Position numbers and translations under genes: made by a program. A stretch of 64,000 bases of DNA from Phycomyces blakesleeanus NRRL 1555(-) (lineage: Eukaryota; Mucoromycota; Mucoromycetes; Mucorales; Phycomycetaceae), in assembly GCF_001638985.1 (NCBI RefSeq), contig NW_017265142.1, positions 1,108,572 through 1,172,571 on the forward strand. The letters run 5' to 3'. Positions 10,551 through 24,254 of the stretch are shown piece by piece (positions within the stretch are counted from its first letter, which is position 1; each line of letters opens with the position of its first letter). Below the pieces are notes generated by a model. The model did not search any database, was not told the origin of the DNA, and saw nothing but the letters and a program-made list of their open reading frames with translations.

Positions 10551-13120
10551 AGACAAATATATTAAAAACAGTAGCCTCTGATATCCTTTGATAATAAACT
10601 ACATTATCATTAACATTATCACTCTGTATGTAATGTATGTATGTCTCTCTTCACAGCCAAATATCTTTATATAAAAATTAAAGTCAATCAATGGGCTGAC
10701 AAAGAATCCAATGATTTTTCCCTTATTCTTAAAAAATTATATATTTATAATAAACTTTTACCCATGATTTTTTTTTGTTCCTATTATCGAATTTCAATAT
10801 ATACTTATATATACTTTATATGTCTCTATACTTATACTACGATGACTCATTTGAGACAATAAAGGAGTAAAATCTATATATTTTTTTTAAAACTATTGCT
10901 TAAAATTATTTACCATTCTTTCCATTTCCATTCGCTCTTAGTTTGCTAACCTCCGAGGAACCGGACAATACTATATAAAACAAAATAAAACAGATGCGCC
11001 AGAAAATAAGAAGGAATAAAAGGATATATTCATCAGTACTAGCATTACTTGCTACGGCTAGTGCTACTGATATCACTCTATCTACAGGCAGTATTCTGTA
11101 TGAGCTTTAAAGCTAATACAGAAATAGCACTAGACAGAATAGATAAGAGATTGGGCACCTATATATAAATTGATTTTTGAGATTACCCTATCCACAGGTA
11201 AGAATTTTGTCATTTTTGATTTTTGATTTTTGATTTTTGTTCTTGTATATAAAATAAGAATAATAAACTGTCTAGTAAGATGGTTTAAAAGAACACCAAT
11301 TCAAAAGACCAAATAAATGACACGGATGTTTCCCACTTGAATCTATTATAATATATATACATATATCAATCTGTAAAAGTCGGTTCTGTGACACATTAGA
11401 AGCAAATTATATCAGATTGGTTTCTTTTTAGTTTTCTTCTTATTTTACCTTATTCCATAAAAAGTAATATTTGTACAAAAGGTTCATTTTAACTATAAAA
11501 TAATAATTGAGAAATAAAAGAATAAAAGAATAAGATGCTCTCTCTCTCTCTCTGTGTGTGTTTGGTGTATTTACAAGTATCACAGGAATATTACAAGTGA
11601 CGTGAATAAATGTTAAAGATCCCATATTCCCTCATTCATTATTTGTGGACGTGCACCTTGAAGAATAATAGAATATAATAAAACTGGGACCATACAAGAA
11701 TTACACTTTCTTTGCTTTCTATCGTTTAAAGCGCAGTTGGTATTTTGCTCTTATTTGTTCCTATTTCTTACACTGCAAACCGAAAAGATCATGTCATTAA
11801 GATCACTTATTTTTTTTTTGAAATTTTTTTTATTAAATTTCTCTCTTTCTGTGTGTGTATTGTATAGCATCTGTACAAAGAAATATAATCAACTAATAAT
11901 TTTAATATCAATAATAGTAATTTTCTGGAGCATAGTAAAACTCACTCTTTTAAAATAAAAATAACAGCATAGCATTCTTAGTTTACACAATTCATTAAAC
12001 TTTCTGTGAAACCAGATCTTGTATACACCTTTTGTATAAATATATATTCATACATGTTTCCTGAGAAGCAAATGAACGTCAATTTGCATTATAAATTCAA
12101 AAAGATATATGCATTTATATATAATATATATATATATAAAGAAATGTAGTTTGTGTTTTTAGTACAAAAACTTGAATAGATATATTATCAAAGCCAATGA
12201 TTAATCACATAGATTAGATAACAAGCAATGCTCATACTAATTCAGCTATTGTCATTAATATATTGTATTCTATCATTGACATTTTTGCTTATATGAAAAG
12301 AAAAATCAAAAGTCATTGAACACTAAGTACCTTTAATATCGAATGATTTTCTTTTTCTTTTTTGTAGTTTGTAAATTATTTGGCTTGTCATTATTATTAT
12401 AATCGTGATTTTCTTTCTGCTCTTTCCTTTTAATATATATATATATATATTTAGTTACAAAAACCCACTAGAATTATTAAATTTCATGAAGCCATATATT
12501 ATATTATATTTATCTTTTTTGTTTTAAGTTAGTATAGTAAAACTTCAAATTTTTGTGCATGTAGTACGTGAATCTGATGGAAAAGATTTGCAAAAGAAAA
12601 AGAAAGAAAACAAAAAAAAAAGGTTCGAGGGTACTGAGGGAGTACAAATGTAGGGTGGGGTTGAATAGAATAGAATAGAATAGAATTAGACCTGGGTTGG
12701 GTGTGGTGCGGGGAGAGAGAAAGAGAAAGAGAGGAAAGGGAGGAAGGAAAGCTTAATGTTATGGGAAGGGCTCTTACCAAAAGGTCAAATCAGATAAATA
12801 TAAATACAAATACAAATATATTATTCTTTATAAAGCAATTTATACCCTATTTTGACATAATAATAAAATAAGAAATTCTTGTCAGGAGCATTGGTTACTT
12901 CTAAAAGTACAATTTACCTTGATCAAATACATGAATCTGATAATGTAAAAAAAAAAATCATAATGATAATATTCATTTGACACCAAAGACACTGTAAAAA
13001 AGAACTATATATATTGAGAACAGAAAGTAGAAGTAGAAGAAAAGGCCACAAAGAAAAATTACTGGGCAAGTTACTACGCTTCTTTGCCTGCTTAAAAAAT
13101 ACTTATAATTCCTGCCTTTT

Positions 13121-13159
<39 letters not shown>

Positions 13160-14439
13160 TTGGGTCTTTTGACTATATCAGACCAATTTCTATGTGTGTA
13201 AAATGTTAGAAAGTAGGCTGCTTGGCACTAATTTTTGTTAGAGCCTTTTCTTGTTGCTTACACAAGCTTACTGTACATTCTTTTCCTTCTATAATTTTAT
13301 TATTATTAACAAAGTGGCTATTATTATAATGCACTCCATGGCCTTAAACATTCTACAATAAAAAAAAATTACATATTTTAATTGTCCAAAGACAATACGA
13401 TATTTGACAAGTGTTTATTGGAACAAAGCGTTTATTTTTATAATATTCTTTTATTGATATCAGATTCTAAGAAATGAAGATCAAATATTAGACTTTGGTG
13501 CATTTCAAAAAAAAAAGAAGCCTGTATCAAGTTGAAACTTACTTTAGGTAAAGCCATTTGTCCATTTAATGTATTGTTCTATATAAAGGTCAACCGTACT
13601 GCACGGAATCTTGACGTGCGTCTACTAGCCTAGATTTCTTCTTGGAGGTCTTAATGCTTCTTAGCTATGTCATAACGCGTTTATTTTATACACATCTTAA
13701 GCATGGACATTAAATTTGATCAGTTAAGCTGACTACATGGATTGCTTTAAATAAAAACTATTTTCTAGTGTAAATACTCATCTGAAGTTATTACTAGGTC
13801 ATTACAATCGACACCTAACAATTATACTAGCCTAAACATCTGTTTTGTGCAAGCATGAATGATGCGACCAGTCACGTGCTTTTGAACTCTAAACTGTTAG
13901 CTTGGCTGGTACGGAGATATCAAAATGATTAACAAATATTTATACTAAAATGGGCTTAGCCAATATAATTGCTTTTAACGAGGTAAAGAAGAAAAAAGGG
14001 TGCTTTAATTTTACTCGAAATCATGCATTTCAAGATTGACTGTAATTTTCTTCCTTATTGCTTATTCCAAAATTAACCCAAAATATTCCCATCTCTTGTA
14101 TTATCCAGTTTATTGTTGGCGGTTAAAATATTTGATGCTATCAAGCATCTGCCTTTTAGGTATGTTAAGGTTCTATATATAATTATGCTTAGAGTCCTAG
14201 AACTTTTTACTAGACGACACCTTGTCTAATAAAAAAAAACTGGATGGCTTGTCGCTTTACTTTACTAAAGTCTAGTCTCTATACAAAGTAAACCGAGTAA
14301 TATTTCTTTCTTTTGTCATTTTCGACAAATATTTGGACAAATGTTTTGACTTTCGAAAGAGAAAGATAGACTATATTTCTGCTTAAACAATATGTTCTAT
14401 GCTATAGATATACAAAGATGCATTTAATTTATTCACCTA
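10551..14439. other. 3.9-kb AT-rich intergenic region
   Basis: I see no credible gene on either strand. Contents are simple repeats, for example TTTTTGA units (about 11213-11240), a TCTC/TGTG run (11537-11560), (TA)n at 12430-12450 and (TAA)n at 13122-13159. A G-rich stretch lies at 12650-12740. The 13.5-14.0 kb part is less repetitive but has no readable protein. Confidence 0.5.
13122..13159. repeat. (TAA)n microsatellite
   Basis: About twelve uninterrupted TAA/ATA units. Confidence 0.85.
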
Positions 14440-14440
14440 A

Positions 14441-16303
14441 TTACGGGGACAAATCTTCTACTCTATTCTTGAAACAATTCCAGGCGAGTAATTTTAATTC
14501 TGGACTATTATATCCCCTCCAGCTAATGATGCAGCCTTTTGCATTTCCACACATAAACGTTATATACCCTCGGCTAAGATCCATATCCCGTGTTTGAGAT
14601 TCACTATCCCCAGAACTCTGAATAGCTTTCATTTTACCAGAGAGCATATTTTCCTGCTAATTTTCACAGTATTCTTGAATACGGTCTATCTCAGGCTGAT
14701 TTACGATATGGGCATTTCGATAAACTTCCCAAGAATCAAGTTCTAATCCGTACCAATGTGTTGCAGTATTAAATACGGGTAGATGATTGATTGATGTGTT
14801 CATCGCTATCAATTGTTCGAGGATAAGATGCAATAAGTCGCGCCGGTTTCAACAAGTCAATTTCACCAGGGGGTATGAAGCGTATATGACTGAATCGCAG
14901 TTCCGCAAGTCTGGCGCTGGACATGTCGATCAAGAGAGTTCCTTTGTTTGCAGAGATTGTTCCGAGTACCGTCAATCTGTCCATGACCACATGGCTTAGT
15001 GACTCACATCTAGCAGAGATATATATCAATGTATCAGAATCGATATGCATTTCAGTCAAGGTAAGTAGCCGTAGTCCGTACGGGTTGAACAATTGCATTG
15101 CTTCTGAGCCAATATAGACACTTCCAGTAAATAAACAAAGTTCTTTTAAAGAAAGACAGCAGTCTGCGATTGTATCAAATTGTATATATGTATTACATTT
15201 ATGTAGATTAAGAGCGGTTAACCAAAGTCAGTAGATGAAAGATTTGGATATATCCTGACGTTCAAACTGTTTATCACGATACCCCGTTTTAGTGAATTGA
15301 CTGTATTCAATAGTTTTAGAGCATACACCTATAAGTTCTTTCATGGTATCAAATATTCTATCGCCTGGGCTTATCTAAAAGTCAATTTTGAGTTCTTTGG
15401 CGGGAATCGTCTTATAGAGAAAGCTTTTATAGAATATAAGAGGAAATAAGGTACTGAATTCGTTACTATAGAATATAGTTTTTTTTTCAGACTTGGAAAT
15501 ACGTGCGGAAGCCTTGTGATGTGTGATTCGGTTACTGCTAAATTACAGTCTTCCATATTATATGCTAGACTATGGGGTTATATGTCCAATTTACGAATGT
15601 TTGGGTATCTTAAAGCAAAGTAATAAAGCCACTGTGGGGTCTTGTGTGTATATTTCTAAATATAAGCGACGACAAAACATTTGCTGGAACTGCTTTTGTT
15701 ATAAGTTTCACGCCTGCCTCAGCAAGGTTGGTCATTCTTGTATCGAATGAAAAGTGGCGGAGGTGGGGAATACAATCGTGAAAAACTTCAAGGTTCTTGA
15801 TTCCTGATACGTATGTATCTTTGAAGATCATACAAGGAGTCTTCAAATTGGATAACTGGGATAATATGACAGGATACGCTTTTAGCAGGATACTGTCAGT
15901 GTGGTGTCTAAGATCTATGGAGAAAGGTCTTCGTTGACTTCCATGTACTCCAGTTTGTGCTTGTAATTGTCGTTTGCGGACATGATAATGTTATTCCAAG
16001 GGACCGAGGGTTTGAAAAAAAAAGTTGTTGGATAAATAAGAGGTCTTTGCTGTTCACGTCATGCTCACAATAAGTGTATGCGTCTCTGGTATATTGACCA
16101 TAAATTAAATACAGGTTTTCAAAGGATACATAGTACAATGTCGCAGTTGATTTTGGACAGATTATATTGACTCTTCGAAATGACCCTTTGAAAAAAGTTT
16201 GTCGTCATTTCTTACAAACAAGTGAGCATTAGAGAAAACTATTATAGGGAACAAGTATTGCAATGGAAATAAGAATCTCGAGGGGGATTTTAGAAATGGA
16301 CAT
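14441..16303 (-). pseudogene. F-box/LRR-like protein pseudogene
   Basis: The minus strand starts with ATG at 16303 and reads MSISKIPLEILISIAILVPY, which fits the first helix of an F-box (the Skp1-binding part of SCF ubiquitin ligases). The next part, FL*CSLVCKK*RQTFF, fits the second half of an F-box with two in-frame stops, where relatives have a coding residue and Trp. The rest of the about 1.86-kb tract keeps readable leucine-rich-repeat-like pieces in shifting frames: 15908-16138, 15610-15846 (NLEVFHDCIPHLRHFSF), 14769-15098 (LLTLTEMHIDSDTLIYISAR) and 14441-14647. The length matches the roughly 600-residue F-box/LRR proteins that are amplified in Mucorales. At least two stops and several frameshifts make it a pseudogene. 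An intron-rich gene is less likely, because the two stops fall inside the F-box itself. Confidence 0.6.
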
Positions 16304-16378
16304 TGTGACGATGAAATGTAAATGAATGTATTTGTTATAAAGGGTAAGTTGCTAGACAAGTGTGGGCCTGTACTAAAC

Positions 16379-16795
16379 TTACGTATACAATAATAGGGTT
16401 GTGTAATCCCAAGTTTTGTGCACTTGATACAAAAATCTATTGGACCGACAAAAGAAACCTTGTAGGACAAGATGTACTGAAGAAGCAGAGATCATAGTAT
16501 CTAATGTACGATGTAATATAAAGGATTGAGAAAAAAACAGTTGAGTACATAGGGCCAGGGACAATTCCAAAGAACCTTAACCAAATGTAGGTCCATACTG
16601 CAATTTCAAAGGACATGCAAAGAGAAGGTGTTCTTGTAGCTTGAATGATTGTTGACAGATAGTATTGAGGGGCAGTTTAAATATTTTGGAGTATCTGAAG
16701 TAGTTGCATTTATATATATGGGCTATTAAGCATAGATTAGCCACATCAACAGATTGAATATAGTCTACAGGGAGATGAGAAAATTATGGGTACGT
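16379..16795 (-). mobile_element. Possible LINE reverse-transcriptase 3' end (zf-RVT-like) remnant
   Basis: One minus-strand frame reads LPLNTICQQSFKLQEHLLFACPLKLQ and then a stop. The pattern C-x(8)-EHLLFACPLK resembles the zinc-binding segment at the C-terminus of LINE-type reverse transcriptases. The downstream piece FFCRSNRFLYQ could be the worn relative of the tail that follows. It sits directly upstream of the F-box pseudogene. No reverse-transcriptase catalytic motif remains, so the call rests on this one segment. Confidence 0.4.
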
Positions 16796-16799
16796 TTGG

Positions 16800-17341
16800 A
16801 AAGAGCATTTAAACAATTACACTAGAAGTTATATTTTATTCACCTGTGATTTTATTCGTCTTAAGATCATTTTGGTGAACAGGGCATTTCGTTATCTGCA
16901 TTCAATCGGCCGTAACATTGGATTTGAACATAACTTGAAAGCATTAATCAATCCAAGTTATTTTTGTTGTACAAAAAACATCTTCAATGTGATGAAATTC
17001 TGTTCTTCAAGGTCATTTCTTTTGGGTAGTCATCACATATTAGAATCGTACCATTGAGTGACAGTGGAAAACATTGTTGAGATTATTATTTAATTCTTTT
17101 TTATCTATCTATATATATGTATATATGTATATATTCAGTTTAATCCTCAAATCCTTATAATTATTGTATTTATATCACTTTTATATTGCCATGTAATTTC
17201 TTAATAGTCGCACAGCAAGCACGACAGCTTTATAAATAAAGAATACAAAATAAGAATAGTAAAAGTAATAATAATAATAATAGTAATAATAATTAGATCT
17301 GTAAACTTACAGTAAAATGAAAAGAAAAGAACAATTGATAA

Positions 17342-17376
<35 letters not shown>

Positions 17377-17417
17377 GATAGAGAGGCTAGTATAATAAGA
17401 AATAATTAAATAATTAA

Positions 17418-17457
<40 letters not shown>

Positions 17458-17974
17458 ATGAAAATAAAAAATAAAATAAAAATTAAGATGGCTGAATAAG
17501 ATAGAAAATAGCGAGAAAGAAAAAAAAAATATGAAGAAAAATGTAGGGAGGTAAGGGTGAGGGATAAGGGTAAAAAGGAGAAATAAGGAATAACCTGAAT
17601 TGTTCTGTTCAAAATTTTGATGATTTTTTTTCTTGGTTTTTGTTTCTTTAAAGGTAAGTATATAAGGGATGGAAGGTTTTGGTAGTAGTAAAAAGAGGAA
17701 TAGGATATGAAGAATATAAAGAAGTAGTAGAGAAATATAATACGATTGTCTTGTTTCTTAACCACCTTGTCTTCTTGTCTTCTTCTTTCTTTTCATTCTT
17801 TACAAAATACCCTACAAAGTTTAGATTAAGATTTATATATTAATAAATAAATAAATATGATCAATAGTATACAATTATATTGTTTGTTATAGTCCCACTA
17901 TATCTTTTTGTAAAAGACAAATAACTACTAATACTAATGGTTCTAATAGTCTTTATCAAGGCCTCTTATTCTAT
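16800..17974. other. Intergenic region, no gene recognised
   Basis: AT-rich, with (TA)n at about 17345-17375 and an AATA run at 17421-17460. The open frames are short and low-complexity. Confidence 0.45.
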
Positions 17975-20900
17975 CTATTGTATGTACATGGTGGTTACCT
18001 GAGAGTAGTACTGATAGGTATCATAAAGCCTGGTAAACACATTACAACAACTGCTCATGACCAACTTGTCCACAAACTCCTCGGCCTGTGGTTCAGTCAG
18101 ATGAAGTTGAAATCGGTCACGCAATTGTTGGACTGTCTGGTCTCCATTCTGGAAACAAGGCAGCTTGGAATCTTTGCTCATCATCTCAACCAAAAGTAAG
18201 ATATTCTCGCTGTGTTTCCGTACAGCCAAAAATGCAGCCTTCAGTAAGGCCTTGTACTCTGCAAACTTTTCGCTGTTTACGCCACCGAGGATATCAATGT
18301 ACTCTTGTGCGAGTTTGAAAGGCGCAAGTTCGAATCCAACAGATCCAGGTGAATTTGAGAGCATAAAGCCAAAGTCAATATCTAGACAAATAGGGTCAGT
18401 AAATATTTATATTCCAATGTGTTTGTTTACTCACGAATCAAATGTCCTGCATCATCTACCAAAAGATTGCCATTGTGTCTGAGTAGAATAGATTAAGAGA
18501 AACAAAATAAAAAGAACAAGAACAAGAACAAAGCAATGTCAATGTCAATCAATTTGATAAGCAACATATTCCCTCTTTCTTTTATTTATTTATAAGAAAA
18601 ATAAAATTTGCTATTTATTCAATGTTTTCTCTCTCTCTTCCTCTCTCTTTTTAATATACATTCTCAATAATTATTTTTATATATGAATTTAAATATTATA
18701 TATATAATTTATATATAATTAATATGATCACTTTACCTGTCCTTGATCTGTAGAATATAACATGCAATCGAGTATCCAGCCAAACTTCTCATAAATGCGT
18801 CCTGCGCATTTAGAAACTTTTCTGATTCGGGCGCACCCCAGGTCTATGTGAAGAATACAATAAAAAATATAGAAAAGAGAATATGTTAATTGCTGTCAAA
18901 TTAGATTACCATTTCTCTCTCGCGCTCGATATATATATATGCATGTTTGATTCCAATTCACTTTACCCGCTCAAAGTAATCACGCAGGGTAAATACAACA
19001 CCCTTTGCATTCCACCCCCGTGTGTAAGCATCCTTTTTGATCGAATGAACTGATATCGTGTTTCGCAAAGTTTCAATCAAGCCAGAATTATCAGAAGTAA
19101 CCAAGACACGGAAACTATAAAACAAAGTATAAATATCGATTTGTTTATGTTACATATCGGTACTTACTATTTCACCCAAACTTGAACAGCTGTGTCTTGC
19201 CAGATTCTTTGCATCTCACGGATCAATTGGATTGCAAATTGTTCCTGGCGAAGATCTGCGCCATTCTTTACAATAACTGACAATAAACGCCAGTTGGGCA
19301 AATGTCCATAGGGTGAACCAGCTCGAATACGAGCCTTCTTAGTATCCCAATCCTCTGATAACACAGCAGCTGTAAAACAATAACCATTAAAAATGGTTGA
19401 TTGTATGTCATTAGTATAAAATATCACAAAATTGGTATTTCTTTTTCTCTACTTAGGATATTACCCACACCCTCACACACACACAAATATATATATATAT
19501 ATCAAATAAGAAAGAAATAAAGAAAAATCTTACCACTAGGATCTTCTTTGTTGACAACCCAGGCCATTCGCTGCTCGTCATCCAACCGATCGCTTCCTCC
19601 ACCTTCACCTCCATCTCCAACACCACTACTGACACCTTCCTTGTGCATGGTTTCCATTCGCTGTTCTTCCAGTGCAACCATCTCTTTGATGATTCTCTGT
19701 TGAATCTCAGAAGTGCTTTGGCGTGACTTTGCAGAGGCCGATCGACTGGTGCCTACACCAAGTGAAGCAATCGAATTCTGTTGCAGCTGCGCAAGCATAA
19801 TAGCAGCCGTGCGCATACGTTCTGCGTAGGCATCGCTCGATCTACGGCGGATCTCCGCCTGTTTTTCAAAAGATCCAACAGATTCCGATCCATCCGAGTC
19901 ACTACCGCCACCACTACTATTGCTAGTACTAGTACTATTGCTATTGCTAATAGCACCGCCACCTTCACCACCACCACTGCTGCTGCTGTTATTATTATTA
20001 TTATTATTTCCATTTGTAGTAGTCTTGAAATTTTTACTGAGAGGAGATTGGCAGGGTGACCCAGATGCCTGGCTAGAGGAACATGCTTTCTCCTTGCGTG
20101 CCTTGTTACGCTTCATGGTTCTTCGGATGCGGTACAATGCAGACGAGTAACTGTCTTCGAAACTCAGTTCGTCGTCCAGTACCTCGATTGTCAAGAGGTA
20201 CGGCGCACGCTCGGCCGAGTTCAGAACAACCGCGTCCGATGGGCTGATGCGCACAACACGGTGATGGTACGGTTTCTCTGCCGTGGCGGGGCACCAGAGA
20301 GGAATACAGACCTCGGCAGGTAAGTTGTGGTTAAGCAAGGTGAGTTCGGCGTGAAGGGCGTTCTGGCGGGCTTGTTTGGGAACAATCACCAAACGGGTGG
20401 CAATGTCGACCAGCGCCAAAAGGAACTGCATCTCTGACCGAAAGTAGTTTGATCTCAGCAGAGATTTCCGATGGTCAAGACTTAGAGTCGAGAGAGCCGA
20501 GTATTCCTCGTCCGATGCTTCCGAGTCGCTGTCACGATCTGAATTATGCTGGCTCAGTTCAAACGAAGTAGCAATCGGAGGCAAGTTATTGCGGGCATGA
20601 GAAGAAGAAGAGGAAGAAGACGGTGGCAATGGAGATTGTGCTTGCGGTTGCTCAGAAGTTGATGCCTGTGATTCTTGTTGTTGTTGTTGTTGTTGTTTGG
20701 TAGATACTTCTTCAGATGACGACGATGCTGAGCAACGTGAAAGTGCAGGTGACAGAGGAACTGATTCAGTCGGGACTGATGATTGGGCCAGAGCTGTGAG
20801 TTTTGGATCAAACACAGACAGTGGAGATTGGGGTCTGATCTTGCGATTGATTTTCTGATGAGCCGATCTTAGGTAACGGGAAACCGAGAAAGCTTTACCA

Positions 20901-21920
20901 CGGTGGAGATCTTCTAGGGAGGGGGAGCTTGTGAATGGGTTTGGGAGAGAGTGCCGATGGAGTGGAAGATCAGGTTGACTGGCAGATTGGAAGGGTGAGG
21001 TCATACTGCGAGATTGTTGATGACGGTGACTATGATTTTTATGACTATGATGGTGATGACTATGGTGCTGCTGCTGACTCAGGGGTAAGGCATCGACTGA
21101 GTTTGCTTTGATGGGAGGACTAGGTACAGAGTGTCGACCTGTGCCGACTGTGTTGCGACGAAGAGCTGTTGTCAGACTAAAAGAGCGGTTCTGACGGCCC
21201 TGGGCAAGCGCAATTCTTCCGGCCGACCGTGTCATCAGTGGCTGACCCACACCCAGCAGCATTGCACTCATGCCGACCAGAGCTGGCATTGCGTGCTCGC
21301 TCACCTTGTGTGCCTCTTTTACTCCTTCCACTTCTGCTTGCTCCGAGTCGCTTGTCTGTCCATCCGAGAACACAATTGCCTGACATTTATTCAGTAGCCG
21401 CTTGCACAGTTCAAACGAAGCGCTTGACGGGTCCAGGGACAAATCTGACAAATAGGCCTGCAGGTACCACAGACTCTAATAAATCCCATAAGACCCATAA
21501 AATTCACAGACCAACAAACAAACCAACACACGCACGCAAATAAATAAACAAACACACGCACGCACGTACACACATAAAAAGGCGCAAGTAGACAGCCCAC
21601 ACAGACACACAAAGTAAAGAGGATGAGAGAATAAGAATAAGAAGGAAATAAAAATAAAAATAAAAATAAAAAGAAAGAAAGAAGGAAGGAAAAGAATGAA
21701 GAAAGGAAGATACCGGTTACCCGGTTTTTTATTCTTTCTGCTTCCTCCTCTTCTTTCCCTCTTTTCGTATGTTTGGTTGTCAGGAAGATGTAAATTACCA
21801 TGATGGCCATGTGTGTGGATTGTTCACACATGTCAATTAGGAAACATTCTAGGGCGACTGATTCCGAAGGGCGAGTAATGAGCAGATGACTACCATTGAG
21901 AGAATTAACAAATTTTGTTC

Positions 21921-21958
<38 letters not shown>

Positions 21959-22212
21959 GCTATTGTACTGTGCAAAGACAAAAGTATAATAAAACGATGC
22001 TACTGATACTACTAATAATTAAAGCCAAAGAAGGGAACTTACGCTAGTTGCGGTAAGAAAAACTCGATCTCTGATATAGGAAACTTCTTTAACTCTGCGC
22101 ATAAATAATGCTGAATGCCAACATTATCAGGGTAGCGAAACAAATATGAAACTGCGATCCATGAATTGAAGAATTCGGATGTAAAGAGACGTAGTAATAG
22201 AGCGTTGGACAT
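17975..22212 (-). CDS. Phosphatidylinositol 4-kinase, Pik1/PI4K-beta type, eight exons
   Basis: Phosphorylates phosphatidylinositol at the 4 position, mainly at the Golgi, to support secretion. Exons (minus): 22212-22043, 21889-21799, 21475-19534, 19369-19168, 19114-18967, 18843-18737, 18478-18435, 18381-17975, giving 1036 residues. The N-terminus (LLLRLFTSEFFNSW, then HLLITRPSESVALECFLID) matches the helical PIK region. A long, poorly conserved middle carries His-rich, Gln-rich and Ser-rich runs. The kinase core shows KEDPSAA, SPYGHLPNWRLLSVIVK, LVTSDNSGLIET, the catalytic loop DRHNGN (about residues 886-891) and IDFGF with the metal-binding Asp at about 904. The kinase ends at YDTYQYYSQ, close to the family's normal end. 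The last residues (VTTMYIQ) may be read-through of a further intron. Frame continuity across KEDPSAA, DRHNGN and HIDFGF supports the introns. The start is the first ATG before the conserved LLLRLF. Confidence 0.92.
21917..21960. repeat. (GTT)n microsatellite within a PI 4-kinase intron
   Basis: About thirteen GTT units lie inside the first intron (21890-22042) of the PI 4-kinase gene, so the Thr run seen in the minus-strand reading is not protein. Confidence 0.8.
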
Positions 22213-22704
22213 GACTTGTCTGTTTTTATATAAATATATAAGTATCTGGTCTTTTTTTCTTCTTATTTTTATTGTAGGTATGCCTTCTTTTTTTTTGCTG
22301 ACAATAAATAAGGTAAAAGGGAAAAAAGTCGAGTCGCGCACTAAGTCTGGAAACAAAAAATAATAATAATAATAATAAATAAATAAATTATATATATATA
22401 TAAAAAAAGATAGTCATGAGGTTAGAGTTCATCTTGAAGATGGAGACTTATACACAAGTCATCATTGTACTTCTATTTACATTATAAAGAGAGAGAAAGG
22501 AAGAAATAAAAGGTACATACTTCTTTACCGCTCTTTAGATCCTTTTTTATACAAATTGTTAACAAGGAAGAAACAATTGCCGAGAAACGAGTTCAGCTCG
22601 GTGAAATACGCAGAGTGACAGCGACAGCAAGAGCTATTGATAAATGGGGATCAAAAGAGATCAAATGAAGTCTAGAGACAATTGGTTGATTAATGAATAA
22701 TAAG

Positions 22705-22738
<34 letters not shown>

Positions 22739-24254
22739 ATAGAATAAAAGAAAGGAACAAAGAAAGAAAGAGAGGGAAATAAGAATAGATACAGGGAAGA
22801 AAGGAGGATGAATATCAACTGAGCGGAACAAGAACATTGTGGAATGTATGTGTAAAGTGTATTGGCTCTTGGTTTCTGTTCTGTTCTCTTGTTAAGAAAA
22901 GTAATAATATAATCAAATATAACTTCTTTTCTTATTTTGATGTCCTCCTCCTACTTCTTCTACTTCTTACACATAATCCATTAATAATTAGTCCATGGTA
23001 GATTATGGTAAGGTTGGCTTAATTATGTCCGTAATGTCCGTGATTCTCATAAAATTAAATATCATTATCTAAATATATATATATACAACAAATACACAAC
23101 GGGCCTGTTGTAATTAGCGGTGTTGCTGTTATTTGCTGGCTCTATTTTGTAGCTCCAACCATTTGCTTTTCCCCCTTTATTTTTATACAAGATATTCGTT
23201 CTCTCTGTATGGATCTTGACGGGTGCACAAAAACTACATGTACACTCGAACACTATAAAGCTGACCGGTCGGATCTTGATCTTGATTTCTTTTTGAGACA
23301 TATTTATTAATTATCTGTTCTCCTCTGTTCAACAATCTTTTTTTTTATTATAGAAATATATATACATGAAAATGGTACCAAGAATGAAACCAGCCTTTAA
23401 GGAAAGGTAGTCAAGTATGGTCTTTCTTTTGTCATATAAGAATGTATCTATACAAACGCTCAATAGTATTCCTAACCGAGTCCTCTAGCAAAGTTTAATT
23501 TTCAAAAGAAAGAAGCAAAATATATTCAATAAATTACATGCCTCTCTTTCTCTCCCACAAAATGTTGCATAGACACCAGGGGTGCCACAAAACGCAATCT
23601 TTTTGGAAAATATAAATGTCTTATTTGGGGAGTAATCCACACAACTTTTTGTACAAAGACAGAGAAAAAGAAAATATCAACAATTCTCGGCCAAAAAAAA
23701 AACATACAATCTAAGATACCCTAATGATTGTTACCTTGACCAGCGCTTTGCTCCCCTTTTATTACTATTGTCATTTGAAAGGAAAAATAGTCACTAGCAA
23801 AAGAATCAAGAAACCCTGTACCCGGAAACAAATATCTAATATCATATGACAAGAACTATTGAAAAACAGAAAAGTAAACCTATATTTTTTTTATCGATAA
23901 TGTCACTGGTCACACACCTGTTTTTCTTTTCTCTCTTGATGAAATCTTTAACTCTCCAGTCGTTTACTAGTCCACCTTGCATTTCTGGACTCATCAAAAC
24001 CAAACAGCTTATTTCTTGAGCGGTTGGTTATATATTAATCAAAGTTCACCTTTAATATTAACCACCATTCAAGCCCTCTGTTTCTGCCATATATATATAT
24101 TTGATTTTTGATTTTTGATTTATTTATAAGTTGTATAAAATACATATTATTCAGACTAGAATAGACCATCAATTAAGAATAGCGATAATAAAGGTATAAC
24201 AGTTTTGTTTTTGTTGTTTGCTTTCAAGGAAGGAACGAAAGAAAGCTAGATGTT
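22213..24254. other. Intergenic region between PI 4-kinase and the SYLF gene
   Basis: Likely the PI 4-kinase promoter and the SYLF gene terminator. It has (TA)n at 22708-22735 and TTTTTGA units at 24100-24125. The open frame at 23065-23301 (minus) has no recognisable content. Confidence 0.5.
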
